The position numbers and the translations under genes are program-made. A model generated the notes under the pieces. The model was not told the origin of the DNA and searched no databases. It worked only from the letters and a program-made list of their open reading frames with translations. A stretch of DNA of 64,000 nt. Source: Actinospica robiniae DSM 44927 (lineage in GTDB: Bacteria; Actinomycetota; Actinomycetes; Streptomycetales; Catenulisporaceae). Numbering within the stretch: the stretch's first letter is position 1; each line of letters starts with the position of its first letter. This document shows positions 24,280 to 31,931 of this stretch, piece after piece. The stretch is taken from assembly GCF_000504285.1 (NCBI RefSeq), contig NZ_KI632511.1, positions 5,624,154 through 5,688,153 of the forward strand, written 5' to 3'.

Positions 24280-24686
24280 GCATCACATCCTTCGACTGCT
24301 GGTTCGCAGGGCACTGTCGCGACTCCCACGACGCTGACGTCCGGCAGGAATCGGCTGACGATTCCCCGGTCGTGCTCCACCCGCACGGTCAGTGACCCGT
24401 CGGCCTCACGAACCGTGGCGCTTGCTCCGGCCGGCGCATATTGGCCGACCAAAGTCGTCAGGGCTGAACTCGGGGAACCTCGCGCCAGCGCACGCGCCGT
24501 CTCCCAAGCAGCGTCCGTGCATCTGATCTGGTCGCCCGCCAGCACGACGAGCATCGTCAGGGCGTAGCCGAAGCCGAGGAGCACCGGCAGGAGCAGGGCC
24601 GTCTCGGCCGTGACGTATCCCGCCTCCAGCTCCGAGCCGCAGGGCCAGGACCGGGCGAAGTGCCGGGTCAGCCAGTCGCGCGTCAT
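24276..24686 (-). CDS. TadE family pilus assembly protein
   Basis: 136-aa minor pseudopilin-like protein. ELEAGYVTAETALLLPVLLGFGYAL is the type IV-like leader: Gly before the cleavage site, Glu at +5, then one hydrophobic helix. The external part has two cysteines near its end (TVPCEPAVEGCDA). The ATG at 24686 overlaps the stop of the DUF4244 gene as ATGA, and its own stop overlaps the next start the same way, so three genes are translationally coupled. Confidence 0.88.
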   Translation of the reverse strand: MTRDWLTRHFARSWPCGSELEAGYVTAETALLLPVLLGFGYALTMLVVLAGDQIRCTDAAWETARALARGSPSSALTTLVGQYAPAGASATVREADGSLTVRVEHDRGIVSRFLPDVSVVGVATVPCEPAVEGCDA

Positions 24687-25000
24687 CCGGCGACTCCGAG
24701 CGCACGGTGGATGAGCCCTTCCAGCGCGGCGGCCACCGAGCCGCCGGTCAGAATCTTGTAGAGCACTGCCGCGAATGCGCATGCTGCGAGCGTTCCGATG
24801 GCGTATTCGGCCGTGGTGGTGCCCGCTTCCGGGTCGGCATTGAGCCCGATGCGGTAGCGCGGGCGGAAACGCGGAACGGGATACGCGCGCGGATTCGGGG
24901 CGAGGTGGATGAAGGCGCTCGGGACCGGGCCGGAAGCGAACGCCAAGGCGAGCGCGGGCAGGTGCGGCGTGGGCCGCTGATGCGGCGCGAGCATGGCCAT
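24683..25000 (-). CDS. Flp-type pilin, DUF4244 family
   Basis: 105-aa major pilin candidate. The C-terminal half carries DPEAGTTTAEYAIGTLAACAFAAVLYKIL: a prepilin-peptidase cleavage context (G before TTTAEYA), Glu at +5 and one membrane helix, as in DUF4244 proteins of the Streptomyces and M. tuberculosis tad loci. The N-terminal 55 residues are Pro/Arg-rich. The ATG at 25000 has AAAGG upstream; a second ATG at 24994 is possible. No TadV prepilin peptidase gene is in the window. Confidence 0.88.
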   Translation of the reverse strand: MAMLAPHQRPTPHLPALALAFASGPVPSAFIHLAPNPRAYPVPRFRPRYRIGLNADPEAGTTTAEYAIGTLAACAFAAVLYKILTGGSVAAALEGLIHRALGVAG

Positions 25001-25093
25001 GATGGACCTTTCGTCGGGCGCGTTATGCGCAAGGTTGAGCAGTCGGCATTGCGGCTGAAAATGGCGGACGCGGGATGCGGCGCAGCGGAAGTC

Positions 25094-25132
25094 GGAAGGC
25101 GGAAGGGCGGAAGGCGGAAGGGCGGAAGATGG
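25094..25132. repeat. Tandem GGAAG-rich repeat between tadC and the pilin gene
   Basis: Two perfect copies of a 15-bp unit, GGAAGGCGGAAGGGC (25094-25108, 25109-25123), followed by a decayed GGAAGATGGAAG. It lies in the 135-bp gap of the tad operon. On the coding strand this is a pyrimidine tract. Confidence 0.8.
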
Positions 25133-25135
25133 AAG

Positions 25136-26206
25136 CTAAGCGTGGACGCGAGATAGCAACCCGAGGGCAGTCGGTAGGACGCCGAGAAGCACGAACGCCG
25201 GCAGGAAACAGGCCGCGAGAGGCGCGGTCGCCCTGACACCGACCGCGTGGACCTCGGCGAGAAGCGCGGCCGATGCCGCCTCGCGCAATTCGTGCGCAGC
25301 CCTGGCCACCGTGGTCGCGGCTGGGGCTCCCGTCCGACCGGCGCGGATGACCGCCGCAGCAAGCGGGGCGGTCGCCTCGTCTTCGGCGAATGCACTCCAG
25401 GCTGCTTGAGCGTCGGTGCCTGCGAGAAGCGCCATGGCCGCGTCATGGAATCGGCATGCCAGTAAGTCGGTATCGGTCAATGCTTCGCGGTTCGTTTCTC
25501 GCTGCATGGCGGGCAGTTCGATGACCTGTGTTGACGGATCCGTTCTGAGCCCACCGGATTGCGCGTACTCGAACTCTCGCTCGGCCCGAGCAGGCGGGGC
25601 GGGTACCACGTCGCTCCCGAATGCCTGGGCGACTGTCAGAGCGGCATCAGCAGGCTGCAACCCGGCTGCCAACGCTGCGGCGAACAGGTCGGCGAGCGGC
25701 GGCACTTGGGCGCATGCGCGGGTCTTTCGGCGCATGCCGACCTTCGCTCTGCGTCGCGCCAATGCGATCAGCGTGCCGACGGCGCCGAAGAGTGCTGCTG
25801 GAACAGCCATCGGCCCGCCGATGAGGCATGCCGCCGCCACACCGCCGAGTACCGCCCACGCGGCGTCCGGCATCGTGGGACGTCGGAGCCGGATCGAGGT
25901 CCACGCGACAGCGAACGGATCCGCCCGAACCACAGCGGGCATGCTCGGCAGCGACGGCAAGCGGCTTCGGCGCAGAGCGAGCGCACAGATTCCGAGCATC
26001 ATCGCGGCCGCCGCCTCCCAGGCTCGCGAGCCCGGCTGGCTGAGCGCGTTGACGTGCTGGGGGATCAGAAGGATGGTGCGAGCGCCCGACATCGTGGGAG
26101 TACCCGTGGCACCAGTGATGCCGGTGGGCTTCGGCCAGGGGGTAGGCCACGTCTCACCTTGAGAGCCGCCCATGGTGATTCCTGCCTCGTTCGGCGTTCC
26201 ACTCAT
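25136..26206 (-). CDS. tadC: Type II secretion F-family protein TadC
   Basis: Inner-membrane platform protein of the Tad pilus, 356 aa. An N-terminal portion has three or four hydrophobic segments (AAAAMMLGICALAL; AWAVLGGVAAACLIGGPMAVPAALFG). The T2SSF-like domain includes VPPLADLFAAALAAGLQPADAA and ends with two membrane helices, TAPLAACFLPAFVLLGVLPTAL. I chose ATG 26206, which overlaps the tadB stop as ATGA and has AAGGAGG 7 nt upstream; a GTG at 26212 is too close to that site. Confidence 0.88.
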   Translation of the reverse strand: MSGTPNEAGITMGGSQGETWPTPWPKPTGITGATGTPTMSGARTILLIPQHVNALSQPGSRAWEAAAAMMLGICALALRRSRLPSLPSMPAVVRADPFAVAWTSIRLRRPTMPDAAWAVLGGVAAACLIGGPMAVPAALFGAVGTLIALARRRAKVGMRRKTRACAQVPPLADLFAAALAAGLQPADAALTVAQAFGSDVVPAPPARAEREFEYAQSGGLRTDPSTQVIELPAMQRETNREALTDTDLLACRFHDAAMALLAGTDAQAAWSAFAEDEATAPLAAAVIRAGRTGAPAATTVARAAHELREAASAALLAEVHAVGVRATAPLAACFLPAFVLLGVLPTALGLLSRVHA

Positions 26207-26955
26207 GCCCACGCCTCCTTCTTACGTCCGGTGCGGAACGGACCTGGCTCCAGTCGGAGACCGGCGACGAGCTGGTCCGTCCAGAGCAGCCCGCACAGAT
26301 CGAGGCCGATGCCGAAGATCAGACACAGTTGACCTGCCATGTGATGCAGGAGCACGCCACCCGGATCCGCGCCGAGCGCGAGCCCGAGAGCGATGCCGAA
26401 GGCAGGCAACGCGGCGAGTAGGAGGATGGTCGCGCGGATGCCGGCGAGTTCGACCGCCACGGCCCGCGCGCGTGCCGTTTCCGCTTTCAGCCCTTCCTCG
26501 ATGCCGGCCACCGCTTCAGTCAGCCTCACGCCGTGGCGGTCCGCGGCATGCCAGCACGCTGCGAGGGCTCGCAAAGCGCGACGGCCCGGGAGTGCAGCGT
26601 GTGCGGTGAGAAAGCGGACGAGGTCGAGGTTCGGGCTCGGCACACTCGCCTTCTCCGCCATGTCACGCAACTCCGGACGGCTCCAAATCGCGGACATGAA
26701 GGCTGCTCGCGGCTGAAGGCCCGCCTCGAGTTCGGCGCGCAGGGCGGTGCACAGAGCAGCCACCGCCTCGCGTTGGGCGTCGTAGTGTGCCCATCGGCGA
26801 CGCCGGGCACGTCGGTACGCGAGGACCGCCACCGTCGGCGGCAAAACCAGCAGCGGCATCAGCGAATGGCAGATAAGGCTCAACAATCCGGCGACGAGCA
26901 CCGTCGCGGCCGCGGGCAATCGCCGACCCGGCCCCAGCAATTCGGCAATGTTCAT
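26203..26955 (-). CDS. tadB: Type II secretion F-family protein TadB
   Basis: 250-aa membrane platform protein. It begins MNIAELLGPGRRLPAAATVL with two N-terminal helices (TVLVAGLLSLICHSLMPLLV). The T2SSF region has AALCTALRAELEAGLQPRAAF and WHAADRHGVRLTEAVAGI, followed by two helices ILLLAALPAFGIALGLAL and LCLIFGIGLDLCGLLW. The start is set at 26955 because the tadA stop overlaps it as TGATG; 64 codons of upstream frame are tadA shadow. Confidence 0.9.
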   Translation of the reverse strand: MNIAELLGPGRRLPAAATVLVAGLLSLICHSLMPLLVLPPTVAVLAYRRARRRRWAHYDAQREAVAALCTALRAELEAGLQPRAAFMSAIWSRPELRDMAEKASVPSPNLDLVRFLTAHAALPGRRALRALAACWHAADRHGVRLTEAVAGIEEGLKAETARARAVAVELAGIRATILLLAALPAFGIALGLALGADPGGVLLHHMAGQLCLIFGIGLDLCGLLWTDQLVAGLRLEPGPFRTGRKKEAWA

Positions 26956-28322
26956 CAGGCTTCTCCATGACGGTCGGCGGTCGGCTGATACATTCCGCTG
27001 CGGTGGATGTAGGGACGGTCGCGCCCGCTGAACTCCTGCGCGATGGCGCGCGGAAAGTCGGTCGGTGCGGAACGGGTCTGGCGAGGTGCGGGCTGTGCCC
27101 CGTCGACCCGGCCGAGTTCCTCTTCGAGTTGGCCGAGCCCGGGCCAATCGCGAACCTTGCCGGATTCGTCGAAGCTCAATGCGAGCGCGGCTTGCAGCGG
27201 CCCGGTGCCCGGCCGACGTCGCAAGACCGCGATCGACTGAAGGCGGCGACGCCCGCAGCTGTCACGTTCGAGGTGCAGCAGAAGTCGAACGGCGGCCGCG
27301 GCCTGACTGTGCACTGCCTCCCGCGAGACGCCCGCCATGAGCGCGAGCGCCTCGATGCGTGCGGGCACGTCCTGCGGACGGTTCGCGTGGAGCGTCCCGC
27401 AGCCGCCTTCGTGGCCGGTGTTGAGGGCGGTGAACAGGTCCATGATCTCCGCGCCGCGTGCCTCACCGAGGATGATCCGGTTCGGGCGCATCCGCAGGGC
27501 CTGCCGGACCAAATCACGCACGCCCACCTCACCCCGGCCTTCCTGATTGGCCGGCCTGGCCTCGAGACGGATCACGTGCGGATGCGAGGGAGTCAGCTCC
27601 GAGCAGTCCTCGACCAGCACCAGACGTTCGGTCGGCTCGACCAGGGACAGCAAGGCGGATAGCAACGTGGTCTTCCCGGTCCCCGCGCCACCGGTGACGA
27701 GGAACGAGACTCGCTTGGCCACGATCTCGGCGAGCAGTGCGACGCAGAGCTCGTTCACCGTGCCCATCTCGTGCAGCTCGGCCAACGAGAACGCTCGGCG
27801 GCGTGAGGTGCGCAGCGAGATCGTCGTGCCCTCGACGGCGAGCGGCGGCAGGATGGCGTGCATCCGGCTTCCGTCCGGGAGGCGGACGTCGACGTAGGGA
27901 CTCGCGTCGTCGAGACGGCGTCCTGCCTGCACCGCCAGGCGCTGGGCGTAACGCCGCACAGCCGCCTCGTCGACGAAGCCGTTCTCCACCGGCTCGAGCC
28001 GGCCCGCGCGCTCGACCCAGGACGTGCCCGGGCCGTTGATCAGCACGTCGGTGACCTCCGGATCGCGCAGCAGCGCGGCGATCGGATCGGAGCCGAGGAA
28101 TTGGTCGCAAACCGCCCGCGCGAGCGCGTCGAGGCCTTCGGGGCCGAGCGTGCAGCGTTGCTCGATCAAGGCCGCCCGGACCGCCGCGGGCTCGGGCGCG
28201 AGCTTGCCGGCCGCCAGCTGCGCATGCAGAGCGCTGAGGACGCCTCCACTGGATCCGAAGGCTGGGGACTGGGACTGCGGCTGAGATTGAGGCTGAGGCT
28301 GAGGCTGGGGTTGCGGATTCAC
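26955..28322 (-). CDS. tadA: Tad pilus ATPase TadA (CpaF/VirB11 family)
   Basis: Secretion ATPase of 455 aa that powers pilin assembly at the cytoplasmic face. After a short Pro/Gln repeat (residues 2-20, NPQPQPQPQPQSQ-type), the N-terminal domain has DVLINGPGTSWVERAG. The ATPase domain has Walker A TGGAGTGKTTLL, LVLVEDCSELTPSHPHV (Asp box), RPNRIILGEARGAE (Walker B) and GTLHANRPQDVPARIE (His box). The GTG at 28322 overlaps the ssd stop as GTGA; the long open frame upstream is antisense-like shadow of ssd. The repeat is encoded by a hexamer-like GGCTGA tract. Confidence 0.94.
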   Translation of the reverse strand: MNPQPQPQPQPQSQPQSQSPAFGSSGGVLSALHAQLAAGKLAPEPAAVRAALIEQRCTLGPEGLDALARAVCDQFLGSDPIAALLRDPEVTDVLINGPGTSWVERAGRLEPVENGFVDEAAVRRYAQRLAVQAGRRLDDASPYVDVRLPDGSRMHAILPPLAVEGTTISLRTSRRRAFSLAELHEMGTVNELCVALLAEIVAKRVSFLVTGGAGTGKTTLLSALLSLVEPTERLVLVEDCSELTPSHPHVIRLEARPANQEGRGEVGVRDLVRQALRMRPNRIILGEARGAEIMDLFTALNTGHEGGCGTLHANRPQDVPARIEALALMAGVSREAVHSQAAAAVRLLLHLERDSCGRRRLQSIAVLRRRPGTGPLQAALALSFDESGKVRDWPGLGQLEEELGRVDGAQPAPRQTRSAPTDFPRAIAQEFSGRDRPYIHRSGMYQPTADRHGEA

Positions 28323-29044
28323 GTCGTCACCGAGCCGAAGAGCGAGTCGACGAAGCGCAGGCAGAAGCGGTCGAGGGAGGCACGCTGCAGCGTCGAGCGG
28401 TCGCGGCCGTGCTTGAGGACGCCGGCCAGCGGCAGGCGCAGAGCCTTGGCCAGATGTGCCGGATCGAGCAGGTCTCGGGAGGGCAATCGGGCGACCAATC
28501 CCGGGCGCGGGCCGAGCACCCCGAGCTGAGTCAGCAGTCGATGAGCGGAGATGGCCGCGCGCTCGGCAACCGGGACGATCAACAGGCTGTGGGTGGCGTA
28601 CGCGGCGGCGACGCGGGTCGCATCGCCCAGGGTGCGCGGCAGGTCGACGACGAGGAGTTCGGCCGTGCCGGCCAACTCGCTCAGGGCCAGACGCATGGCG
28701 TCCGGCGGAATGGACGCCCCGTCTGGACGACCCCAGCTGAGCACCGTCAGCGCGGATTCCCTTGGACGTAGCGGAAACAGGGCGATGGCCGGCCCCACCG
28801 ATCCGGCAGACGCGCGCGGACCGGCGGCGCCGTGCAGGCCGGGAGCCCCGGGCGAGAGCTCTTCGGACAGAAGGGTCTCGAGCCCGCCGCCTAGCGGATC
28901 GCCGTCGACGAGGACGACGGCGCGGCCGCTGCGCAGAGCGGACCGGGCGAGCCCGGCGGCGAGAGTGGACGCTCCCGCGCCGCCGCAACCGCCGAACACG
29001 GCGACGCACGGCGCGGAGTGGTAGCGGGACGCACTGGTCGGCAT
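28319..29044 (-). CDS. ssd: Septum-site-determining / CpaE-like MinD-family ATPase (Ssd)
   Basis: 241-aa ParA/MinD-type ATPase that heads Tad operons in actinobacteria and, in M. tuberculosis (Rv3660c), has been linked to septum inhibition. The deviant Walker A is GGCGGAGASTLAAGLA, though Ala-Ser replaces the usual Lys-Thr. VVLVDGDPLGGGL follows as switch I, and ELLVVDLPRTLGD as switch II. The loss of the Walker A lysine suggests weak or no ATP hydrolysis, which I infer only. There is no receiver domain. The 6C RNA gene is about 360 bp upstream on the same strand. Confidence 0.88.
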   Translation of the reverse strand: MPTSASRYHSAPCVAVFGGCGGAGASTLAAGLARSALRSGRAVVLVDGDPLGGGLETLLSEELSPGAPGLHGAAGPRASAGSVGPAIALFPLRPRESALTVLSWGRPDGASIPPDAMRLALSELAGTAELLVVDLPRTLGDATRVAAAYATHSLLIVPVAERAAISAHRLLTQLGVLGPRPGLVARLPSRDLLDPAHLAKALRLPLAGVLKHGRDRSTLQRASLDRFCLRFVDSLFGSVTT

Positions 29045-29161
29045 CGTCTTCGACCCCCTGGGTCCTGGGCAACCGGCGTTTCACCACCGGGCGGACACTT
29101 TGCGTGCCCGCACTATCACCATCGGCTATCAGGGAGCATCAATTCCACTGATCATTGAAAT

Positions 29162-29201
29162 CTGTGGATAAGTTGGCCTTGAGCCTGTGGATAAGTTGGC
29201 T
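29162..29201. repeat. Two-copy CTGTGGATAAGTTGGC direct repeat upstream of ssd
   Basis: A 16-nt sequence occurs at 29162-29177 and again at 29186-29201, 24 nt apart, about 120 bp upstream of the ssd start. It contains TGTGGATAA, which resembles a DnaA box (TTGTCCACA family), but only loosely. Confidence 0.6.
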
Positions 29202-29403
29202 GATGGGAAACATGAAGGGATGTTCAGTCCCGATCTGAGCGGGCAGAAGCGCCCATCATCCGGAGCGGACGCAGCAGCGCCAGGCACGGGCCCCGCCAGA
29301 ACGAAGACCAGAGCGAAGCGAAGGGCGCGGACGCGAGAAAGCTGCCGAGAAGCGCGAGACGTGCGCGAGCGAACGGGGAGACCGGCGCACAAAGCGCGGA
29401 AAC

Positions 29404-29540
29404 AAAAAAGCTCCGGACGGGTCGCCCGGAGAAAAAGGACGACCCCCGCCGGGGGGGGAGAGCGGGGGTCGTCACCCTGGCGCGGCTCGGGGGGGAGGAG
29501 CCGGGCCAAGGCTGCACGGTCGCGAACGATCCGTGACTTC
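29404..29540 (-). ncRNA. 6C small RNA
   Basis: Conserved actinobacterial RNA recognised by two hairpins with C-rich loops. Read on the minus strand: hairpin 1 (29502-29484) has stem GGCTC/GAGCC around CTCCCCCCC; hairpin 2 (29473-29438) has a 12-bp stem GACGACCCCCGC with its complement around a loop of eight Cs. Then an intrinsic terminator, CTCCGG-stem (29431-29411) followed by CTTTTTTG. The location between ssd and the SerB-like HAD gene is the same as for B11/6C in M. tuberculosis and the Streptomyces equivalent (from memory). The 3' end near 29404 is well placed; the 5' end near 29540 is estimated. Confidence 0.85.
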
Positions 29541-29782
29541 CATGGTGTACCCGAACCGCCCTAAAGGCAAACTGACACCCGGCTGACTACGCCAAACGGC
29601 TGAGTCTGTCACCGTGAGCTTCGTCCTGGCGCTCGTTTTCCGGCGCCTGGAGCCCGGTCTCAGGCGTCGGCGGGACGACCCCGGCCCGCTGGGCGCGGCA
29701 CGGATCCGCGCGTCAGGTGCGTACGACTGGGGCGCTTGTGCCCTCGTCTCCGGGCGCCGGTCCCGTGCGGCATTGAAGCACG

Positions 29783-29794
29783 TATGCTTCCCTC
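29783..29794 (+). promoter_or_regulatory. Leaderless promoter -10 box of the HAD phosphatase
   Basis: TATGCT, 6 nt, ATG at 29795. No ribosome site. Confidence 0.6.
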
Positions 29795-30595
29795 ATGCGC
29801 ACGGCGGCGTTCTTCGATCTAGACAAGACGATCATCGCGAAGTCCTCCACCTTGGCCTTCGGTCGTTCCTTCTACCAGGGTGGGCTGATCAACCGGCGCG
29901 CGGTGCTCAAAACCGCATACGCCCAGTTCGTCTATCTGGCCGGCGGCGCCGACCACGACCAGATGGAGCGGATGCGCAAGTACCTCTCCGACATGTGCAC
30001 CGGCTGGGACGTCGGGCAGGTCCGGGAGATCGTGGCCGAGACACTGCACGACCTGATCGACCCGCTCATCTACCAAGAGGCCGCGGACCTGATCGCCCAG
30101 CACAAGGCGGCCGGACGGGACGTGATCATCGTTTCGTCCTCGGGCGCCGAGGTGGTTGAACCGATCGGGCGGATGGTGGGGGCCGACCGGGTCATCGCCA
30201 CGCGCATGGTCGAGGAGGGCGGGCGCTACACCGGCGACATCGCGTTCTACGCGTACGCCGAAAACAAGGCTGCCGCGATGAAGGAGCTGGCCGAAGCCGA
30301 GGGCTATGACCTGGGCGACAGCTACGCCTACAGCGACTCCTCAACCGACCTGCCGATGCTCGAGGCGGTCGGGCACCCCTACGCGGTCAACCCGGACCGG
30401 GCGCTGCGCAAGGAGGCCGGGTCGCGGGACTGGCCGGTGCTGGTGTTCACGAACCCAGTCTCGCTCCGAGCCAAGATGGCCAACATCCAGCTGCCGACGA
30501 AGCCGGTGCTGGCGGCGACGGCGGTGGGTGTGGGGACGGCGGCCGCGGCGGGCATCGTCTGGTACGCGCGGCGGAAGACGAAGTCGGGGGACTGA
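29795..30595 (+). CDS. HAD-IB family phosphatase (SerB-like) with C-terminal membrane segment
   Basis: 266-aa haloacid dehalogenase-type hydrolase. Motif I is FFDLDKT with nucleophile Asp8 and acid Asp10. Motif II is IIVSSSGAEVVEP, and motif III/IV is ENKAAAM followed by YAYSDSSTDLPMLEAVG. This is the SerB-like IB subfamily next to 6C RNA in many actinobacteria (Rv3661 in M. tuberculosis). The substrate is unknown, and it is probably not the main phosphoserine phosphatase. Unusually, the last 25 residues form a hydrophobic helix (VLAATAVGVGTAAAAGIVWYA) and a basic tail, implying a membrane anchor. A strong terminator follows. Confidence 0.9.
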   Translation: MRTAAFFDLDKTIIAKSSTLAFGRSFYQGGLINRRAVLKTAYAQFVYLAGGADHDQMERMRKYLSDMCTGWDVGQVREIVAETLHDLIDPLIYQEAADLIAQHKAAGRDVIIVSSSGAEVVEPIGRMVGADRVIATRMVEEGGRYTGDIAFYAYAENKAAAMKELAEAEGYDLGDSYAYSDSSTDLPMLEAVGHPYAVNPDRALRKEAGSRDWPVLVFTNPVSLRAKMANIQLPTKPVLAATAVGVGTAAAAGIVWYARRKTKSGD

Positions 30596-30628
30596 GCGGC
30601 CGCGGGGCACCGCCGAAGACCGTGGCAA

Positions 30629-30662
30629 GGCGGCGCTCCGGACTACGGTCCGGGGCGCCGCC
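30629..30662 (+). terminator. Terminator after the HAD phosphatase
   Basis: GGCGGCGC-T-CCGGAC, loop TACG, then GTCCGG-G-GCGCCGCC: a 14-bp stem with one internal mismatch and a stable UACG tetraloop, 33 nt after the stop. Confidence 0.85.
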
Positions 30663-31008
30663 TAAGCAGCGGGATCCGGGGTAGCAGCGTGCACCATTCT
30701 TCGCCCAGTTCCGGGCCGTCACCTGGTTTCTCTCCACCCAGGTCTCGGCGGTCCGGCGGCGGGCCCTGACGAGGGTCGGTCGCGCGTGGGTTCCCGAATC
30801 TCCGCGTGCGGTCCGTGGGCCGGTCGACTCCAACTCCTTCTTCCTCGGATATACACATATCCTTCGAAGCGGTCTCGCGGGCCGTACTTCCTTTCTAGGC
30901 CCATCCCGGGGAGATGGAAAGTGGGGCGCCGGGCCTACGCCGGGATCTTCACCCGGATGGCCCAAGGTCGCCCCACCGCCACACCATCGCCGCAGGTCAG
31001 AAGCCTGC
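30663..31008. other. 346-bp intergenic region between convergent genes
   Basis: I see no gene. It holds a perfect small inverted repeat GGATAT-ACAC-ATATCC (30847-30862) and a GC-rich segment near the Fic-like gene (about 30915-30990) that could fold into a terminator. Confidence 0.5.
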
Positions 31009-31848
31009 CTATCCGCGCATCAGTGCTTCGCAGACGGCCATCGACTCCTGCGCTCCCAGCTCCAGAGCCTGGGCGCACGCGGTGATCCACTCGGCGATCC
31101 CGACCGCGGTGCCCTGCGCGTACGCGGCGAGCGCCTCGCGGTAGGCGGGCAGGCCCAGCTCGACCCAGCCGACCTCGGGGACGGCCAGCGAGTTGGGGTC
31201 GAGGCCGCGGTCGACCAGAAGCAGGCGGAAGACGGCGCGGGCGATGAGCCCGTCGCCCCAGCCGAACGCCGCGATGGACAGCAGCTCCGCGTGCGCGATG
31301 GCGGCGACCACGAGGGCCGGCGCCTTGCTCGGCGCGGCGAGCACGCCCGCGAGGGCGGTCAGGCGGGCTGCCGCTTCCTGCGCGTCGACGGGCTCCTGCG
31401 GCATCGCGGGCTCGGCCGCGACGGGCTCGCCCTCGATGCGCGGGCGGCCGATCCTGGTCGGGTCCACCTCGCCGGCGGCCGCGAGCAGGTGCATCCGCGT
31501 CAGTGCTTGGGCCGGGGCCTGACGGAGGATCGGGAGCAGCTCGCCGAGTTCACCGGAGATCCGCAGCGCGCCGCGGACCGCCGCGGCGCCCACCTCGTCG
31601 CCCAGGTCGGTGCGCCGTCGCAGCTCTTCCAACGGCCAGTCGGCTCCGGCCAGGGCGGCCGACGCGCGGGCACCGCGCAGGGCGGATTCGGCCGTCACCT
31701 GCGCGCTACGGCTTCGCAACACCTTGTGACCACGCAGCCGGTCCACGGCCACGCGGGACCGCTCGACCGCTTCCTCCACGCCGGGCAGGGCGGCCACCGC
31801 CGCCAAAGGATCCGCCTGCACCTGCACTCCTGTCACTGGTTGTCGCAC
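31009..31848 (-). CDS. Degenerate Fic-like protein
   Basis: 279-aa cytoplasmic protein conserved beside acsA in actinomycetes, often labelled only as hypothetical or oxidoreductase. In its second half, AHAELLSIAAFGWGDGLIARAVFRLLL lines up with the Fic core HPFxDGNGRxxR: the F, GDG and (I)AR pattern is kept, but the catalytic His is replaced by Ala and the Asn of GNGR is gone. By that reading it has lost AMP-transfer activity and may be a regulator. The assignment is mine by pattern, not certain. The GTG at 31848 follows TAGTAT by 6 nt. It is divergent from the LytS kinase with only 83 bp between start codons. Confidence 0.65.
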   Translation of the reverse strand: MRQPVTGVQVQADPLAAVAALPGVEEAVERSRVAVDRLRGHKVLRSRSAQVTAESALRGARASAALAGADWPLEELRRRTDLGDEVGAAAVRGALRISGELGELLPILRQAPAQALTRMHLLAAAGEVDPTRIGRPRIEGEPVAAEPAMPQEPVDAQEAAARLTALAGVLAAPSKAPALVVAAIAHAELLSIAAFGWGDGLIARAVFRLLLVDRGLDPNSLAVPEVGWVELGLPAYREALAAYAQGTAVGIAEWITACAQALELGAQESMAVCEALMRG

Positions 31849-31860
31849 ATCTGGATACTA
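31849..31860 (-). promoter_or_regulatory. Leaderless promoter -10 box of the Fic-like gene
   Basis: Minus strand: TAGTAT (31860-31855), 6 nt, GTG at 31848. This is one of the best -10 matches in the window. Confidence 0.7.
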
Positions 31861-31919
31861 CTTCGCCGGATCCGGCGCTTTGTCCGCCCCGTCTTCTTCC
31901 GCCCGGCTGCGGACTGCCG

Positions 31920-31931
31920 TACCGTCGCTGT
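31920..31931 (+). promoter_or_regulatory. Leaderless promoter -10 box of the LytS-type kinase
   Basis: TACCGT (31920-31925), 6 nt, GTG at 31932. No ribosome site. Confidence 0.6.

Larger units (their letters stand above)
29045..29794. other. 750-bp intergenic region between ssd and the HAD phosphatase
   Basis: Holds the 6C RNA gene (minus strand) and the promoters of ssd and the HAD gene. Between 29105 and 29400 there is AT-richer DNA (two copies of CTGTGGATAAGTTGGC at 29162-29177 and 29186-29201) followed by purine-rich DNA. No protein gene is convincing; a 126-codon minus-strand frame at 29129-29509 runs through the 6C hairpins and is rejected. Confidence 0.7.

Noticed and set aside
28323-29087. 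N-terminal extension of the tadA frame across ssd
   Set aside because: Arg-rich shadow of ssd. The GTG at 28322 overlaps the ssd stop and is the natural start.
29129-29509. 126-codon minus-strand frame
   Set aside because: It crosses the 6C RNA hairpins and terminator; composition is not protein-like.
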